From Juglans regia (Eukaryota; Streptophyta; Magnoliopsida; Fagales; Juglandaceae): a DNA stretch of 64,000 nt. The stretch covers positions 14,318,686 through 14,382,685 of the forward strand of contig NC_049909.1 of assembly GCF_001411555.2 (NCBI RefSeq), read 5' to 3'. The notes under the pieces were generated by a model. That model made no database searches and had not been told where the DNA came from. It worked only from the letters and a program-made list of their open reading frames with translations. The translations under genes and the position numbers were made by a program. Shown here in pieces: positions 34,713 through 47,069 of the stretch. Positions within the stretch are counted from its first letter, which is position 1. The number at the start of each line of letters is the position of its first letter.

Positions 34713-36242
34713 GCATAGGTTCTTGACAAGAAGTTTCTTGTAAGTGCATATTGGATAATTCAAGATGAAGTTCTCCTAGTCCGATGATTACTAGAAATTA
34801 TTTGCACTAAAAAAGACTTGAACCTTAGACCTAAAAAGAGCATACTATCAAAACCAATGTGGTTACCACTTGAACCAACCTCTAAGATTTATAATTTTAT
34901 ATTTACGAAGAGCTGATTTGGTAAACGAATTGAGCTCCTCCGTATATTTCACAACTAAAAATCTCCTTTGCCCTACAATTTTTTTTCCTCTATTTTTACT
35001 GCTCAAAATATTTCATACATAGCTAAGATTTCGTATTTTTGCCCTACTAAAAAATTAATTTTTTTTTTCTTTTGTTAAATTTGGAAAAAAGTCTTAGCAT
35101 CGGCCACTGTGCATCATGAGGCCCTCTTAGTCTCCCCCAACCCCCAGCAAAGCCCTTAAAGCCTGCTTTCTCCCCCACCTCCTGATCGACTACAGGTTTG
35201 GATGGCGTTGCGATAACAGTGGTTTCTTTTTCTCTGCGATTTCAACGCCGGGGAGCATTTTTCCCAAACTTCTCACATACTCTCTGTTATTACTCACTCA
35301 CTCAAATTCTCACCACTCATGCACACACACTTCAATTTCGTTCATATAAAAATAGATCTAAAATTTTTAGGGTTTGTAGTCGATCTAAAATTTAAAATTT
35401 TGTCCCAAATTATTGAAAGTGGATCTCAGAATTTAAGGTTTGTAGGCAATTTGAACTTTGTAATTTGGCCCTATGGAGTATGTACCACCATTTCTGTCAT
35501 ATGGAGTATTCTTTGCAGTGGGGAAATCGTGGTTATTGAGGCATGTTAACTAGTTTATCCATTTAGATTGTCAAGAAAAATTATGAATTTGAAATTTAAA
35601 GATCAAGAAGTTGCTACATAAACAAAGAAACTGCCATTGGCCTTTTTCTTTCATTTTCTTATTTTATCTTTGCTTTATCTTTGTTTGGAGCTAAGAACAT
35701 CATTCAAATTCCGTAAATTAAGTTATGATTGTGAATTGACCTCTATCATTTCTGGGAATATGTTTTTTAAAAAATATTTTTAGTAAAAATCCTAAGCTTG
35801 TGATTTTATTATAAATCTGGTAAATTGATTGTTCCAATGTAAACCAATTGTTATTTTGCCCATGGTATCTGATGTCTAGACTTTATACTTGGTTGTCTGT
35901 TAATGTGGCTTAGTGGGCCACTATGTCACATTTTTTTGTGAACTGACTACTCAACTCCTACTTTTAAAGGATTTTTGTGTTTGAAGAGATTGACTATCTA
36001 AACAATCTTTACCAAGTTTTTGTTGCCTTTAATGCAATTGAAAGTCTTATTTCGAGTTGCCCTCTTCTTGAGAGTTTATCACTCTCTTACTCGAAAATTT
36101 AATTCTAAATATTTATGCTCCAAATCTTAGTTGGTTTTATACATTTTCTCATCAATAATATTACTGGGATGTAACACACAGATAAAGGAGTACTTTGTAA
36201 TTTCGTAACTCAGTGCATGTCAAAAACTGAGTAGGAAGGAAG
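34713..36242. other. Intergenic DNA
   Basis: No protein family recognised. The stretch 35100-35300 is less AT-rich and pyrimidine-rich (CCCCCAACCCCCAGC, CTTTCTCCCCCACCTCC), resembling a plant leader or first exon. It could belong to the GRF-type gene remnant that follows, but no zinc-finger exon could be read. Confidence 0.45.
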
Positions 36243-36497
36243 ATGATTGCTGGAGAAGCGAGGATGTGTGAATTTTTCATTTGGGTGGATATACTTCACT
36301 TGCTAGAAGAGAACATTCATACAAAAGAGAATAAAGTCAACAAAATGTGGGATGATGTATTATTGCGCGAACATGAAGTTCGTAAAAAGGAAGATAAAGT
36401 ACAAGAGAAAGAGACAACTCTACGAAATGAAAAAAAAAAATTATTGTGTTTGTATTGGGTTATCACATTTATAATAGTTTTTGCTTGGTTTGGATAA
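36243..36497 (+). pseudogene. Tail exon of a second GRF zinc-finger-type protein
   Basis: Open frame with ARMCEFFIWVDILHLLEEN, a charged coiled-coil (LLREHEVRKKEDKVQEKE) and a C-terminal membrane segment (LCLYWVITFIIVFAWFG) before the stop. CEFFIWVD matches the end of a GRF-type zinc finger. It has the same layout as the minus-strand fragment at 27789-28112. The N-terminal cysteine-bearing part is missing or unreadable upstream, so I treat it as a remnant. Confidence 0.5.
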
Positions 36498-37652
36498 ATT
36501 GTATGTAAATAGCATGTTGTATGGAACTCTCCCTATGTTTTGGTACTCCCCTTATGTTTTGGTACTCCTATGTTTTGGTTATGATGTACAAAAGGGGTAT
36601 ACGTAGGTTCATTAAATTTTCTTTTGTAATGAAAAGTTATGTAATGAAAATAGCTTGTACACATCTCATGAATAAAACAAAAATTATAGAGCTCAGAAAG
36701 CTTGTACACATCTCATGAATGAAAACTATATATCAGGTACTGGAAAAACTTAAAAAGTCTTGTGCCAGTTGATCGACAACTTCTAACTAAAATTTTCGTC
36801 TACATCTTTAGTATAAGGCCACAAACATGCTATGTGTTTCACCATTGCTTTTTAGTCACGATGCGAAAGGTTAAAATTGATACAAAAAAGCATTGCATTG
36901 ATAATGTCACCATTATACAATATTACTATTACGTGAAATCATTTCTATTTCAGCAAATCAATGATGATAATGCCTCACTAGCCAGAGGGGAGATCCAGCT
37001 TTTCACTGTAGGATATGCTTTCCCCCAGCTTCTGCTTCTTTCCGCCTGAGCTCTCCTCATCCTCCAAAGACTTGTCTTATTTGACTAACCCACTCCTTTG
37101 GAAGACTTCTCAGTTGTTTCCACCAAGTATTCTCACTAGCCAGTCGGACAACCAATGAGGGCCACAAGCTAATTTCATTTTCCCATGCATCTTCTCCTTG
37201 GCCAATTTAGCTTCCTACACTTTTTTTTTTTTTTTTTTATAAATGAAAGCAAGCTGCAGTTATTATGTATTCCTATAAGCATATAATCTATGGCATAAAG
37301 CAATAAATCTAAGCTTAGAAACCACATAAATGTCCACCAAATGAACATGGATTAAAAACTCATTTCAAAGAGAACAGTGAATATATCTAGCCCGAGGCTG
37401 TAATAGACGACTGGCAGCCCAAAAGGTCGAAAGCATTCAATATTGGGTTAAATGTTTACCAAAAGGTCAAACGAAAATCTGAAAAATGGCAGAAACAAAC
37501 AAGGAGGACTTACAAATAAACATCTCTTGTCAATGCTCAATTTTGTCATCACAAAGCTAAAAAAATATCTCCTTAAACCCATCCCGCATGACTAATAGCA
37601 CAATAATCAAAATGCAAAATGAACTTTACTCTAGAGGAGATTCAAAACTTAC
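36498..37652. other. Intergenic DNA with possible 3' remains of the TDP2-like gene
   Basis: A poly(T) run at 37222-37238 suggests a minus-strand retro-insertion. I searched the minus strand by eye for the missing nuclease motifs (GDxN, SDH) and did not find them. Confidence 0.45.
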
Positions 37653-38809
37653 CAGCATGCAAAAGTAAGCTCTTGAATTTGCAACCTCACATGAAACTGA
37701 GCAACTATATACCTTCCTCCAGTTGGACTGGCGAAAAATGTCATATATATTAGGAGTAACCTCATGCAGAGGAAAGTGACCATAAGGAAGATGTATATAT
37801 AGATAGAGCTAATCCAGAGAGAGAGAGAACCTAAAAACAAACATAGGTCTTCTCGAAACCAAACATTATAGCTTAAAACCTTCAATGCACTAGATATTGT
37901 GCTTGAACCTGAGTCGTCACACAATTTTAGTCACGTGAAACTAAAAACACCAAATATTCCATTGTATAAACATTAAAACCAAAATACGAAAGAGAAAAGT
38001 CCATCACAATTAATCTAAAGTCCAAGTCATGGAAAACTAATCGTGCATTGGAAACCAACTATATCCAAAAAATAATTTCTGAGGTCCAATATGCTTTCTG
38101 ATTGCTCTGTGTAGACAACCATTAACAATTCCCATAATTACCAATCAAGACATTGCCACAAAAGGGACAAAGCATGGCTTGGTAAAGAATCAATCATCTT
38201 GTAGAAAGGGAAAAAAAACAAAAAAGAAAGAGAAACTGCCATTAGACCACCCGCAATCGTTTACGGTGTCCAGCAATATATAATCCCAAAAAAAAACCTA
38301 CCCTAATAAAAATTGTAGACCCTACATGGCACATTTACGATAATAACAAGGAAAACTAAGCAAACTAATATCCAAAAATGCAAAAATCCAAACTTGATCA
38401 AAACTCAAAGCTAACCCAACACAGCCAGCGCCTTACTCGAAGCCTTAGCTCCTCTAAACCCACCTAATTCAACGCAATCTTCGTCATCCACAACTAGGCC
38501 CCGCAGCTTCCTCTTACAACACTGCAATGGCAAGAAAACAGAGCCCACCCCAGTCTCATCATCATCAAGATCGATATCGTTCAAATCCTCGAATCTCGAC
38601 ACAGAGGCCCTCATGCCGCAGACCTCGCAGTTCGTGTTCCTGTATGGGTTCAAGAAAGTGCAGGCCTTGCACGCCCATTTTGGAGCTGAAGGAGAAGAAG
38701 ATGGAGAAGTAGAAAAAGAAGAAGAAGAAGAAGTTAAGCATACTTGGCAGGTGGAATTTTGAAAAGGTAGGTTGATGAAGGTGCATTTTTTCCAGGTCGA
38801 AGAAGCCAT
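37653..38809 (-). pseudogene. RanBP2-finger / TDP2-like phosphodiesterase gene, 5' part only
   Basis: Exon 1 (38809 down to about 38400) encodes MASSTWKKCTF..., a canonical RanBP2 zinc finger WACKACTFLNPYRNTNCEVC and an acidic linker ending ASSKALAVLG. Exon 2 (37908-37843) continues in phase with SSTISSALKVLSYNVWFRED, the start of an endonuclease/exonuclease/phosphatase fold. A further exon (37760-37653) reads VTPNIYDIFRQSNWRKVYSC and ends YFCML at a GTAAGT donor. This matches plant tyrosyl-DNA phosphodiesterase 2-like proteins, which release proteins bound to DNA 5' ends. About 25 family residues between FRED and the EVTP motif are missing, since the gap is only 82 bp, and the later catalytic blocks were not found. 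An exon 1-only product (132 residues, stop at 38411) is possible if splicing fails. The first RanBP2 finger lacks one cysteine. Confidence 0.65.
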
Positions 38810-38892
38810 TGAAAATGAAAGAAGATGAGAGGGCTTTCTAGGGTGTATTCTGCTACTGTGACTATGGAAATGAGTTGAAAAAACTATACCCT

Positions 38893-38899
38893 TTATAAG
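38893..38899 (-). promoter_or_regulatory. TATA box of the TDP2-like gene
   Basis: TTATAAAG on the minus strand lies about 85 bp upstream of the ATG at 38809, a normal distance for a short leader. It supports 38809, not the upstream in-frame ATG at 38992, as the start. Confidence 0.55.
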
Positions 38900-39051
38900 C
38901 TCACGAGGAGTGGCAGGCGGAGGAGCGTAGCGAGGTGGGATTGAGCAGAGAGACGCTGTCACGGGATGGCGCTGGAAAAAGAAAGCCAACACTGGTCCTG
39001 GCGAGGGAGGAGGGTGGGCGCGGGATGTGAATCAAAATTCGAATGCCTTTA

Positions 39052-39783
39052 GAGATTAACATTGAATTATGCAAATGCAAATATAAAATTTGCATAATAT
39101 GATATGATTTTGCATTTGGCTATTCCACTTAAAATTTATTTTCACATTGGATTATCCATATATTAGTCAAAATAATAATAAAATATTATAAATTTAATAA
39201 TATTTTTTCATTTTTTTTTGTTCTATTATTTTTTTAAAAATAAGAGCTATATGAAAATATTAATATTATACAATATGAGATTTGGATAAAGATGTGGATA
39301 GGTCTTGGAGTACAGTAAATACATTCTAAATATTTCATACGATATTATTGAAAAAAACACGTCTATTACAAAAAAAAAAACAATGGGACGAGCACAAGGT
39401 ATAAATATAAAACATTAAAAAAACCCTGCTCAATTGCAGCACAAGTTAGAACCGTAGATCTTTATTTCTGTTTTTTGGATGGTTGGTAGAACTAGTACTT
39501 GCCAGCAAATGAATGGGACCAGAACGCACATGGGTGTTGACCATTTTCTCGACTAAAATGCAATTCAGTAGGGGGAAGAGAGAGAGCGATCAGACCGAAA
39601 AAATAATTGTTTAATAGATTTGGCTAAGCTACAGTGAAGGTCAAATATAACCACAAGAGATGATTTATTGTAGCTAAAAGTCATTTTAGTTTATATTTGC
39701 ATAATTCAATGCAGGCCATTTTTATCTTCTATTAACTAAATTTTCCATTTTATTTGCATTTGCATAATTCAATGCCAATGCTC
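39052..39783. mobile_element. PIF/Harbinger-type non-autonomous element 1
   Basis: A 732 bp unit with inverted ends sharing CATTGAATTATGCAAATGCA. The right end reversed reads GAGCATTGGCATTGAATTAT and the left end GAGATTAACATTGAATTAT. It is flanked by TTA at 39049-39051 and 39784-39786, the 3 bp target duplication typical of PIF/Harbinger. It lies about 240 bp upstream of the TDP2-like start codon. No coding capacity. Confidence 0.8.
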
Positions 39784-39786
39784 TTA

Positions 39787-42700
39787 GAGCATTGGTAGTG
39801 GTTTATGCATCTTCATATGTAAAATTATCCTTTTTGAAGAATGATTTTGCATATGAAGAACTTGTCCCACATTGGATTATGCATCTTAAAATCAAATAAT
39901 AATAAAATATTTATTATTTTATAATTTTTTTTTATAATTTTTTTTCCTATAAATCTAGTTTGTGCATTTAGATGGTATGGTCTAATAAATTCAAGTCAAA
40001 TTACACTATGTGAAGGCAAAAAAACTCAATATACCATCCAGCTCAAATAAATCCAACTCCAAGTCCAATAAATTTCATACAAATTCAGAACTTAATATAA
40101 TGTAATTCCATACAAATTCAACTGTCCAAATAAATTACATACAAATTCAACTGCCCCAAAATAAATTCCATACACATTCAACTTCCAACCAAAAGAAATT
40201 TCATACACATTTATCCTTAAACCTCATATATCAAAATCAACTTAATAGAAAATCCACAAAGTTGATTTTAATACAATTTGAACTACTTCAAGTTGGACTT
40301 GGCAGCTCCATATGTCAACCAACAGCTCCACAGCAACAGCTCCACAACAGCCCAGCTCCTTCCCACAGCAGCTCCACAAAAGAATGATGCAATTTGGTGC
40401 AACCACAGTACAAAAATTACCCAAAATATGTCACCACAATCAAAACAATTACAAAATATCATCGTCAAAACATACTACTATGTATGAGATATAGCCTTAT
40501 TCCTTTGTTCCTCAATGATCTCCATTTGAAGATTATGGAAATATTCTTGCTGCAAACCTTTCATGGAATCAATATCCAAGTTCATAATTTCCATATCAGT
40601 TTTTCTCTTTTTAAGAGCTACCAAGTCAGATCTCTCTCTTTCAGTCTTAATTTCCAACTCAAGTTTTCTCTTCTTAAGAAGTAGTAACTCAGATCTTTCA
40701 TTCTCATACTTCAATTGCGATTCTCTTCTCTCCATCATAGAAGTCCTCCTATCATCTTTCATTTGGTTTAAGGCCTCATTAATTACTATATTTTGTCTTT
40801 CGTTACACTTTCTTTCTTTTTCTCTTACTTTTTCAACCTTCTTGCCCATAGGTCTCTCACAATCGACGAACACATTTTCCATGTATTTCCCTAAAGGTAT
40901 TGAGTTTGGAGTAATACCTGAACTTGTCCCATTTCTTTTTCTTTTTATGAGGTCCATGTGTGTTTGCCATTTCTGTTGGTGCCTCAATAAATTCCAACAA
41001 TGATCCATGTTAAAGTTAAGTTTTTGGTTCTCTTTGTACAATATTTTTGCCTTATCAATCTACAAAATAGTAGAACAAAATACAACTAAAAACATTGCAA
41101 ATACGTAATAATTATAACTACAAAACATAAGAAAAAATATTATACCTTGTCTTACTCGGTTGCACCGCTTGGATGCATTCCTTCAACTTGGGCTAAGCTA
41201 CCACATAATTTATTGACGCATTTTTGAATGATTGACCACCGATTGGTCAAGGAGAGTATAGACCGGTCTTGACAATTAGGTTTTTTAAATGTGTGGTAGT
41301 AGTCATAAGTTCTACTCCACATTTGTGTAGATGATTGATCAGTTCCCCGTATGGAGTCCATACTAATGTTAAGCCAAGCTGAAACGATAGAATATATTCC
41401 TCTATAGTAAATGACACACCCCGCTGGGATTTTTATTTCCTTTTTTCTCGTTGGGGTTGTGTTGCTTGGACATCAACACTTGCACTGCCCATAGGGGGGT
41501 TGTTAATATGATCTTCACCTCTTTCCAACAGCGTGATGAAGAAGGGATCCTCATCAATTAAACAGTTTATCCTTCAACAAAATATTGAAGGATAAAATGT
41601 TACTAAAACTATCTCAATAGACGAAGTATATATGCAACATGGAAAAAACAAAATACATGGAAAAAACTATATATGTATGCAGTGCACATGGGAAAAAAAA
41701 ATCTGTCTAAAGGCATACATACCTGCTGACTTAATGGTTTGATAAATATACAATCCAAATCAAGAAAAATGGCAGAGACATAGGCACTGTTTTAAGCAAA
41801 ATCAATCTTTTAAGCAAAACCACAAGTCTACAAGTGAATATGTATTTCAAACCCACAAGTCTACAAGCAAAACCACATGTCTACAACCAAAATAATGCAT
41901 TTCAATTTTTGAGATTTTGAAAATAAACCCAGTATAATGCATTTCTATTGAAAATGAGACAGATTACCAACCACATGTCTACAACCAAAATAATGCATTT
42001 CTATTGAAAATGAGACAGATTTTCATGAGCTAACTTAATCTTTGGGCAGATACAAGATAAAAAAGAGACCAAACTATTCACGAGCTTGAGATTACCAAAC
42101 TGAGATTAAAAAAGAGACCTAAGATTAAAAAGACAGATTACCAAACTGTCATGTTGAATCTGTCAATAATTAGAGAATGACACGAGTACCGTGTTGAATC
42201 TGTCATGTTTGAACTCAACCTCGTATTATACAGAGTAGTTTTCTTCATTTTGGCAATAAAATGGTAGAGAACATAAGCAAATCATACCAGTGTATGGGAA
42301 ATCACAGCATATATAACACTTGCAAACATAAGCAAATCATACTAATCTCGGTTGAATATAAGGAAAAATCACACAAAAAACCCCAAAAAAAATTCTAATC
42401 AGGGGAAATCACACATTCCATGAGGGGAAATCACACAAAAAAATTTGTGAAATCAAAACAAGTGGCTTGCACGAAATTATCTTTTCTAGGGTTTCCAAAC
42501 AGCCGAACGAAATCGGGTATTGGGTGAGATAAGAGGTCGTCGTTGATGAAGGAACAGTCCCGTGGTGCACTTGAGCTGAGTTTTGGGCAATAGTGTAGCA
42601 GAGCAGAGAGATGAGAGAGGAAGGGGGAAGACAATGCAGCAGAAATGGGTTTGTCGAAGAGAAGAGAGCAAGAGAGAGCAAGAGAGAGAATATTCTTTGG

Positions 42701-43045
42701 TAAATCTAGCTTGTCGAAGAGAAGAGAGCAGAGAGAGCAAGAGAGAAGAAGGAATCATACCAATTGTAGAGGGGAATGGGTCTGTCGAAGAGAAGAGAGC
42801 GAGAAAGCGAGAGAGATGATGGAGGGTGACTTTTCGTGCGAGAGAGATGAGCCATTCGGATAGAGAGAGAAAAAACATTATTTTTAATGTTTGAAGACTA
42901 AAACATTGCTTCTTCAAATTTGAAAAAGCACTGTTTATAATTATAGATAAAAATGAAGATGGATACACCAATGTGGACGATTTTATAGATATATTCTTCA
43001 AATTTAATAATGAAGATGAAGATAGAAAAGTCACTGCCAGTGCTC
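39787..43045. mobile_element. PIF/Harbinger element 2, carrying only the Myb/SANT ORF
   Basis: A 3259 bp element. The left end is GAGCATTGGTAGTGG and the right end, reversed, is GAGCACTGGCAGTGA; both are followed by an ATCTTCATCTTCAT-like stretch. TTA duplications lie at 39784-39786 and 43046-43048. It contains a broken Myb/SANT-like ORF (minus, 40478-41470) and no DDE transposase. Region 42575-42830 is a GA-rich degenerate repeat (TGTCGAAGAGAAGAGAGC repeated). Its right part (about 41770-43045) is repeated at 54240-55615. Confidence 0.85.
40478..41470 (-). pseudogene. Harbinger ORF1, Myb/SANT-like DNA-binding protein, broken
   Basis: On the minus strand, blocks match the Myb/SANT-like protein encoded beside Harbinger transposases and often annotated in plants as a glutathione S-transferase T3-like or NAM-associated protein. 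The blocks are AWLNISMDSIRGTDQSS, RWSIIQKCVNKLCGSLAQVE, HPSGATE, then (40478-41041) YKENQKLNFNMDHCWNLLR and a long charged coiled-coil (KKRKLELEIKTERERSDL). It is disrupted by a stop within KRK-KSQ near 41430, a frameshift before AWLN, and a TAA after SGATE at 41153. The intact 187-residue C-terminal frame is what remains. Confidence 0.75.
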
Positions 43046-43048
43046 TTA

Positions 43049-43312
43049 GAAATGTAAAACCCATGATGCAAAACGTGCGTTTTACATGAAAAAAAAAAAT
43101 TAAAGCCACGTATGGTGCGCAACAGATGATGAGCTACAGTTTTACTCATTATGGAAGGGGAATTGGATGCTCTTTGACGTTGACCGCCTATCTACAGTCA
43201 CAAATAAATATCCGAAGGTCTGGAATGTATCGTTTATTCCAGATTGGTGAGTCGCGAAACACCGAACCACTCACTCACTATCGGCCTCTCTTTAAATCCT
43301 CGACCCCGTCAG
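43049..43312 (+). promoter_or_regulatory. Promoter and leader region of the eEF1B-beta gene
   Basis: Only about 240 bp separate the Harbinger right end from the gene's leader. TTTAAAT at 43281-43287 is a possible TATA-like element. AACCCTAG at 43313-43320 resembles the telo-box common upstream of translation-factor genes in plants. Confidence 0.5.
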
Positions 43313-43384
43313 AACCCTAGTACTCCCTATCATCTCGCGCCTCTCAAATCTCTCAGCTCCATCGCCGCAGTGGTATGCTTTTTT

Positions 43385-44283
<899 letters not shown>

Positions 44284-44792
44284 TTGGTTCTACATTATAA
44301 AGTTTTAAATGGTAGGTAAATTTTTCATGGCTGAGGGTAACCGAGAATGAAGCCGGTAAAAAGAAAATATTCTGTCTTGAGTCTGATACATACCGCTGTT
44401 ATTTTTGCCGAACTGCCCAAGTTGGGACGCATAAAGATTTCCATTGCTTAATTTGGCTCTTAAAACTTTCATTTTCATCATTTTTGTTGCGTTGTGAAAA
44501 CATGCTTCTCTCTATTTTTCTTGTTTTTTTACAAGTAATGCAAACTTAAATGAGACAAAACAGGGGGTGAACTCCAATATACAGGTAGTATTCAAGAGAT
44601 CCACCAAACTAGCAAAACGGGAAAGTGCTTAAAATTGAATTTTGCTTAGATTTATGTTTGGATATGGGAGACTATAGATAGTTTGCAGGAGGTCCAGTTT
44701 ATTTGTTTGTTGTTGTTGTTCATCGAAGAAGTACTTATCCGTCTTTTGCACTTCCTATTTGCTTGTAGAAGCAACCTGCACACTTAGCTAGA

Positions 44793-46831
44793 ATGGCAGT
44801 CACATTCTATGATGTCAACTCACCCTCTGGCCTGAAGAAACTTGATGATTACCTCCTTACTCGTAGTTACATTACAGGGTAAGTCTTGCGACATTTGTCA
44901 TTTATACTCCTTTTTTCATGTAAGCATTGTTTTGCTATTCTTCCTAGACTTGCTTTGGGAGTATGTGAGAAGAACACGAGAAGACACTAGCATTCATGAT
45001 AGTGATTTCGATTCAAGTTTTTTCTATGGTATGTAAATTGCTTCTCGCTCTTTTCAGCTATCAAGCTTCCAAGGACGATCTTACTGTATATGGAGCTATT
45101 TTCAAGGCTCCATCAGCTGAATATGTTAACTTGTCTCGGTGGTTCAATCATATTGATGCACTCTTGAGGATCTCGTACGTCCCAGCTATTAGTTTTATTG
45201 TTATTGTGATATCAATCTTTATCTTGTGAGCTTGTGTTGGAGATGTTGTTTGATATATGTCTATACTTTTTTTCCTTGTGTTCTCCATGGCTTCTTTTGG
45301 TCTAATTATGTGTTCATGTTGCTTCTAGTGGTGTTTCTGGAAAAGGATGTGGTGTCACTGTTGAGGGATCTGCTCCCATCACAGAGGAGGCAATTGCAAC
45401 CCCTCCAGTTGCTGACACTAAGGCAAGTACCTTCAAAATTATTTTTGGTGTTAATCTACACATTTCCCTGTTTATGTATTCATATGCCTTTTTCACTCAC
45501 TCCACTTTTGGTCTATTTGGGTTGCACCATTGACCTTGCTTCTGGATGCTTTTGCTGAAGTTAATTTGGCTGTCCTTTTATTTTCAGGTTTAGAGATTTC
45601 TTTAAAATAGTTTAATCTAAGAGTCGATCAAATATGATGTTATTAGGCCTCAGCTGCAGAAGAAGATGATGATGATGATGTAGACCTTTTTGGCGAGGAG
45701 ACTGAAGAGGAGAAGAAGGCTGCAGAAGAACGTGCTTCTGCCATCAAGGCATCTGGCAAAAAGAAAGAGTGTCAGTTTTGTGGCTTATTTTTTGCGACCT
45801 AGCATGCTTTTGGAATACATTTTAGTGTGTTCCTTGTTATCATGCTGGCATTAATAATCTATTTTATTTTTTGCCCAAATAATCAGCTGGCAAGTCCTCG
45901 GTCCTTTTGGATGTGAAGCCATGGGATGATGAAACTGACATGAAAAAACTTGAGGAAGCAGTAAGAAGTGTTCAGATGGAAGGGCTGTTTTGGGGAGCAT
46001 GTATGTTCTTTGTCCTGATTCTTCATGTTTTTAGTTTTGGGCTTTAGAAAGAAATCAAACCAAGGTTTTGTCTTGCTCCAATTTCTCATGGAAAACTGTT
46101 CTCATCTGGATTGGTCATCAAAGTTTAGCTGAGGGTTGATATTTCTATTAGTTACACCATTTTTTGTGTTATTTTTTGGCAATTTCTTTCCCTTTTATCT
46201 GGTGTGTGATTTCTCTGATATCTGACGTGGAGCAAAGTATCATACGCTATTCTGACATCAACTCAATGATTGTCACAGCTAAACTGGTCCCGGTTGGGTA
46301 TGGTATCAAGAAATTGCAGATAATGCTTACCATTGTGGATGACTTGGTATCTGTTGATAGTCTCATTGAGGAACAGCTTACAGAAGAACCAATTAATGAG
46401 TTTGTCCAGAGTTGTGATATTGTGGCCTTCAACAAAATATGTAAGTGTAGTTTGAAATCTCTTTCTTGTCTAGTGATCAATCTATATCATTGTATGATTG
46501 GCTGATTCAGGTCTCAGAATGCTTGTGGCATAATTAAAAGCGCCTAAGGCCGAGCGCTTCCCTCTTGAGGAAGGGGTGGCGTGGTATTCCACGGGAGAGG
46601 TTTCTATTAGAAAATCGTGGCGCACTATAGTGCGATAGGCGCACATTAATAATTTTAAGGGCTGCCATGGCCGCTCAGCTGCTCAAGTTTCCTGCGGCCT
46701 GAGTGATGGGATTGCCCTACATTTATTTATTTTTGTACTTATCATTTATCAAGTAGGATCTTTGTGGTATAATTTGCAAATTTTCTTGATGTTAATATAG
46801 TTTCATGTCATGTCTAATTGTTGTTGCAGAA
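44793..46831 (+). CDS. EF1B: Translation elongation factor eEF1B, beta (GDP-GTP exchange) subunit
   Basis: Cytosolic guanine-nucleotide exchange factor that recycles eEF1A-GDP to eEF1A-GTP during elongation. Coding exons are 44793-44878, 45058-45174, 45329-45422, 45647-45770, 45887-46000, 46279-46440 and 46830-46831: 699 nt, 232 residues, normal for the family. The N-terminal GST-C-like region starts [20 protein letters not shown]. The acidic linker is [20 protein letters not shown] (about residues 100-120). The exchange domain runs from [20 protein letters not shown] to CDIVAFNKI. Intron 3 uses a GC donor (ACTAAG|GCAAGT). The stop codon is split by the last intron: T at 46440, AA at 46830-46831. 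No defect is seen. Confidence 0.95.
46540..46700. other. GC-rich insert in the last intron of eEF1B-beta
   Basis: A GC-richer stretch with AGCGCTTCCCTCTTGAGGAA, TGGTATTCCACGGGAGAG and a palindromic GGCGCACTATAGTGCG. It stands out from the AT-rich intron and looks like a small transposon or SINE-like insert, but no family was recognised. Confidence 0.4.
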
Positions 46832-47069
46832 TTGGAGGGTTTGCCTCGCGTGTCAGCTGGATAGATTGCAGTGGTGGAGAGATTGAAGACCTTTATTTAT
46901 GTCTATTTATTCTTCCTATATTTGATGCAGAACAAATTAATATCCCAAGTTTTGTTTGCAGGACTTGTGGTCTGTTACTTTGCTTTGTGCTTTTGGCATG
47001 GAAATAATATGACTTTACCATATCTATGTTTCTTTCCGAATATGTGGCCACATATATGTTGAACTAGAC
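46832..47069. other. 3'UTR of eEF1B-beta
   Basis: Transcribed sequence downstream of the split stop codon. No coding region; the poly(A) site was not fixed. Confidence 0.5.

Noticed and set aside
38810..38992. N-terminal extension of the RanBP2-finger protein to the ATG at 38992
   Set aside because: The extension covers the TATA box and has no family similarity; MASSTWKK at 38809 is the conserved start.
40563..41003. 146-codon plus-strand frame
   Set aside because: Antisense to the charged coiled-coil of the Harbinger Myb/SANT ORF.
42486..43109. 207-codon minus-strand frame
   Set aside because: It is antisense to the GA-rich Harbinger repeat (Ser/Leu/Phe-rich by composition) and has no recognised domain.
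46164..46505. A separate 113-residue gene inside eEF1B-beta
   Set aside because: It is the last coding exon of eEF1B-beta read together with flanking intron sequence.
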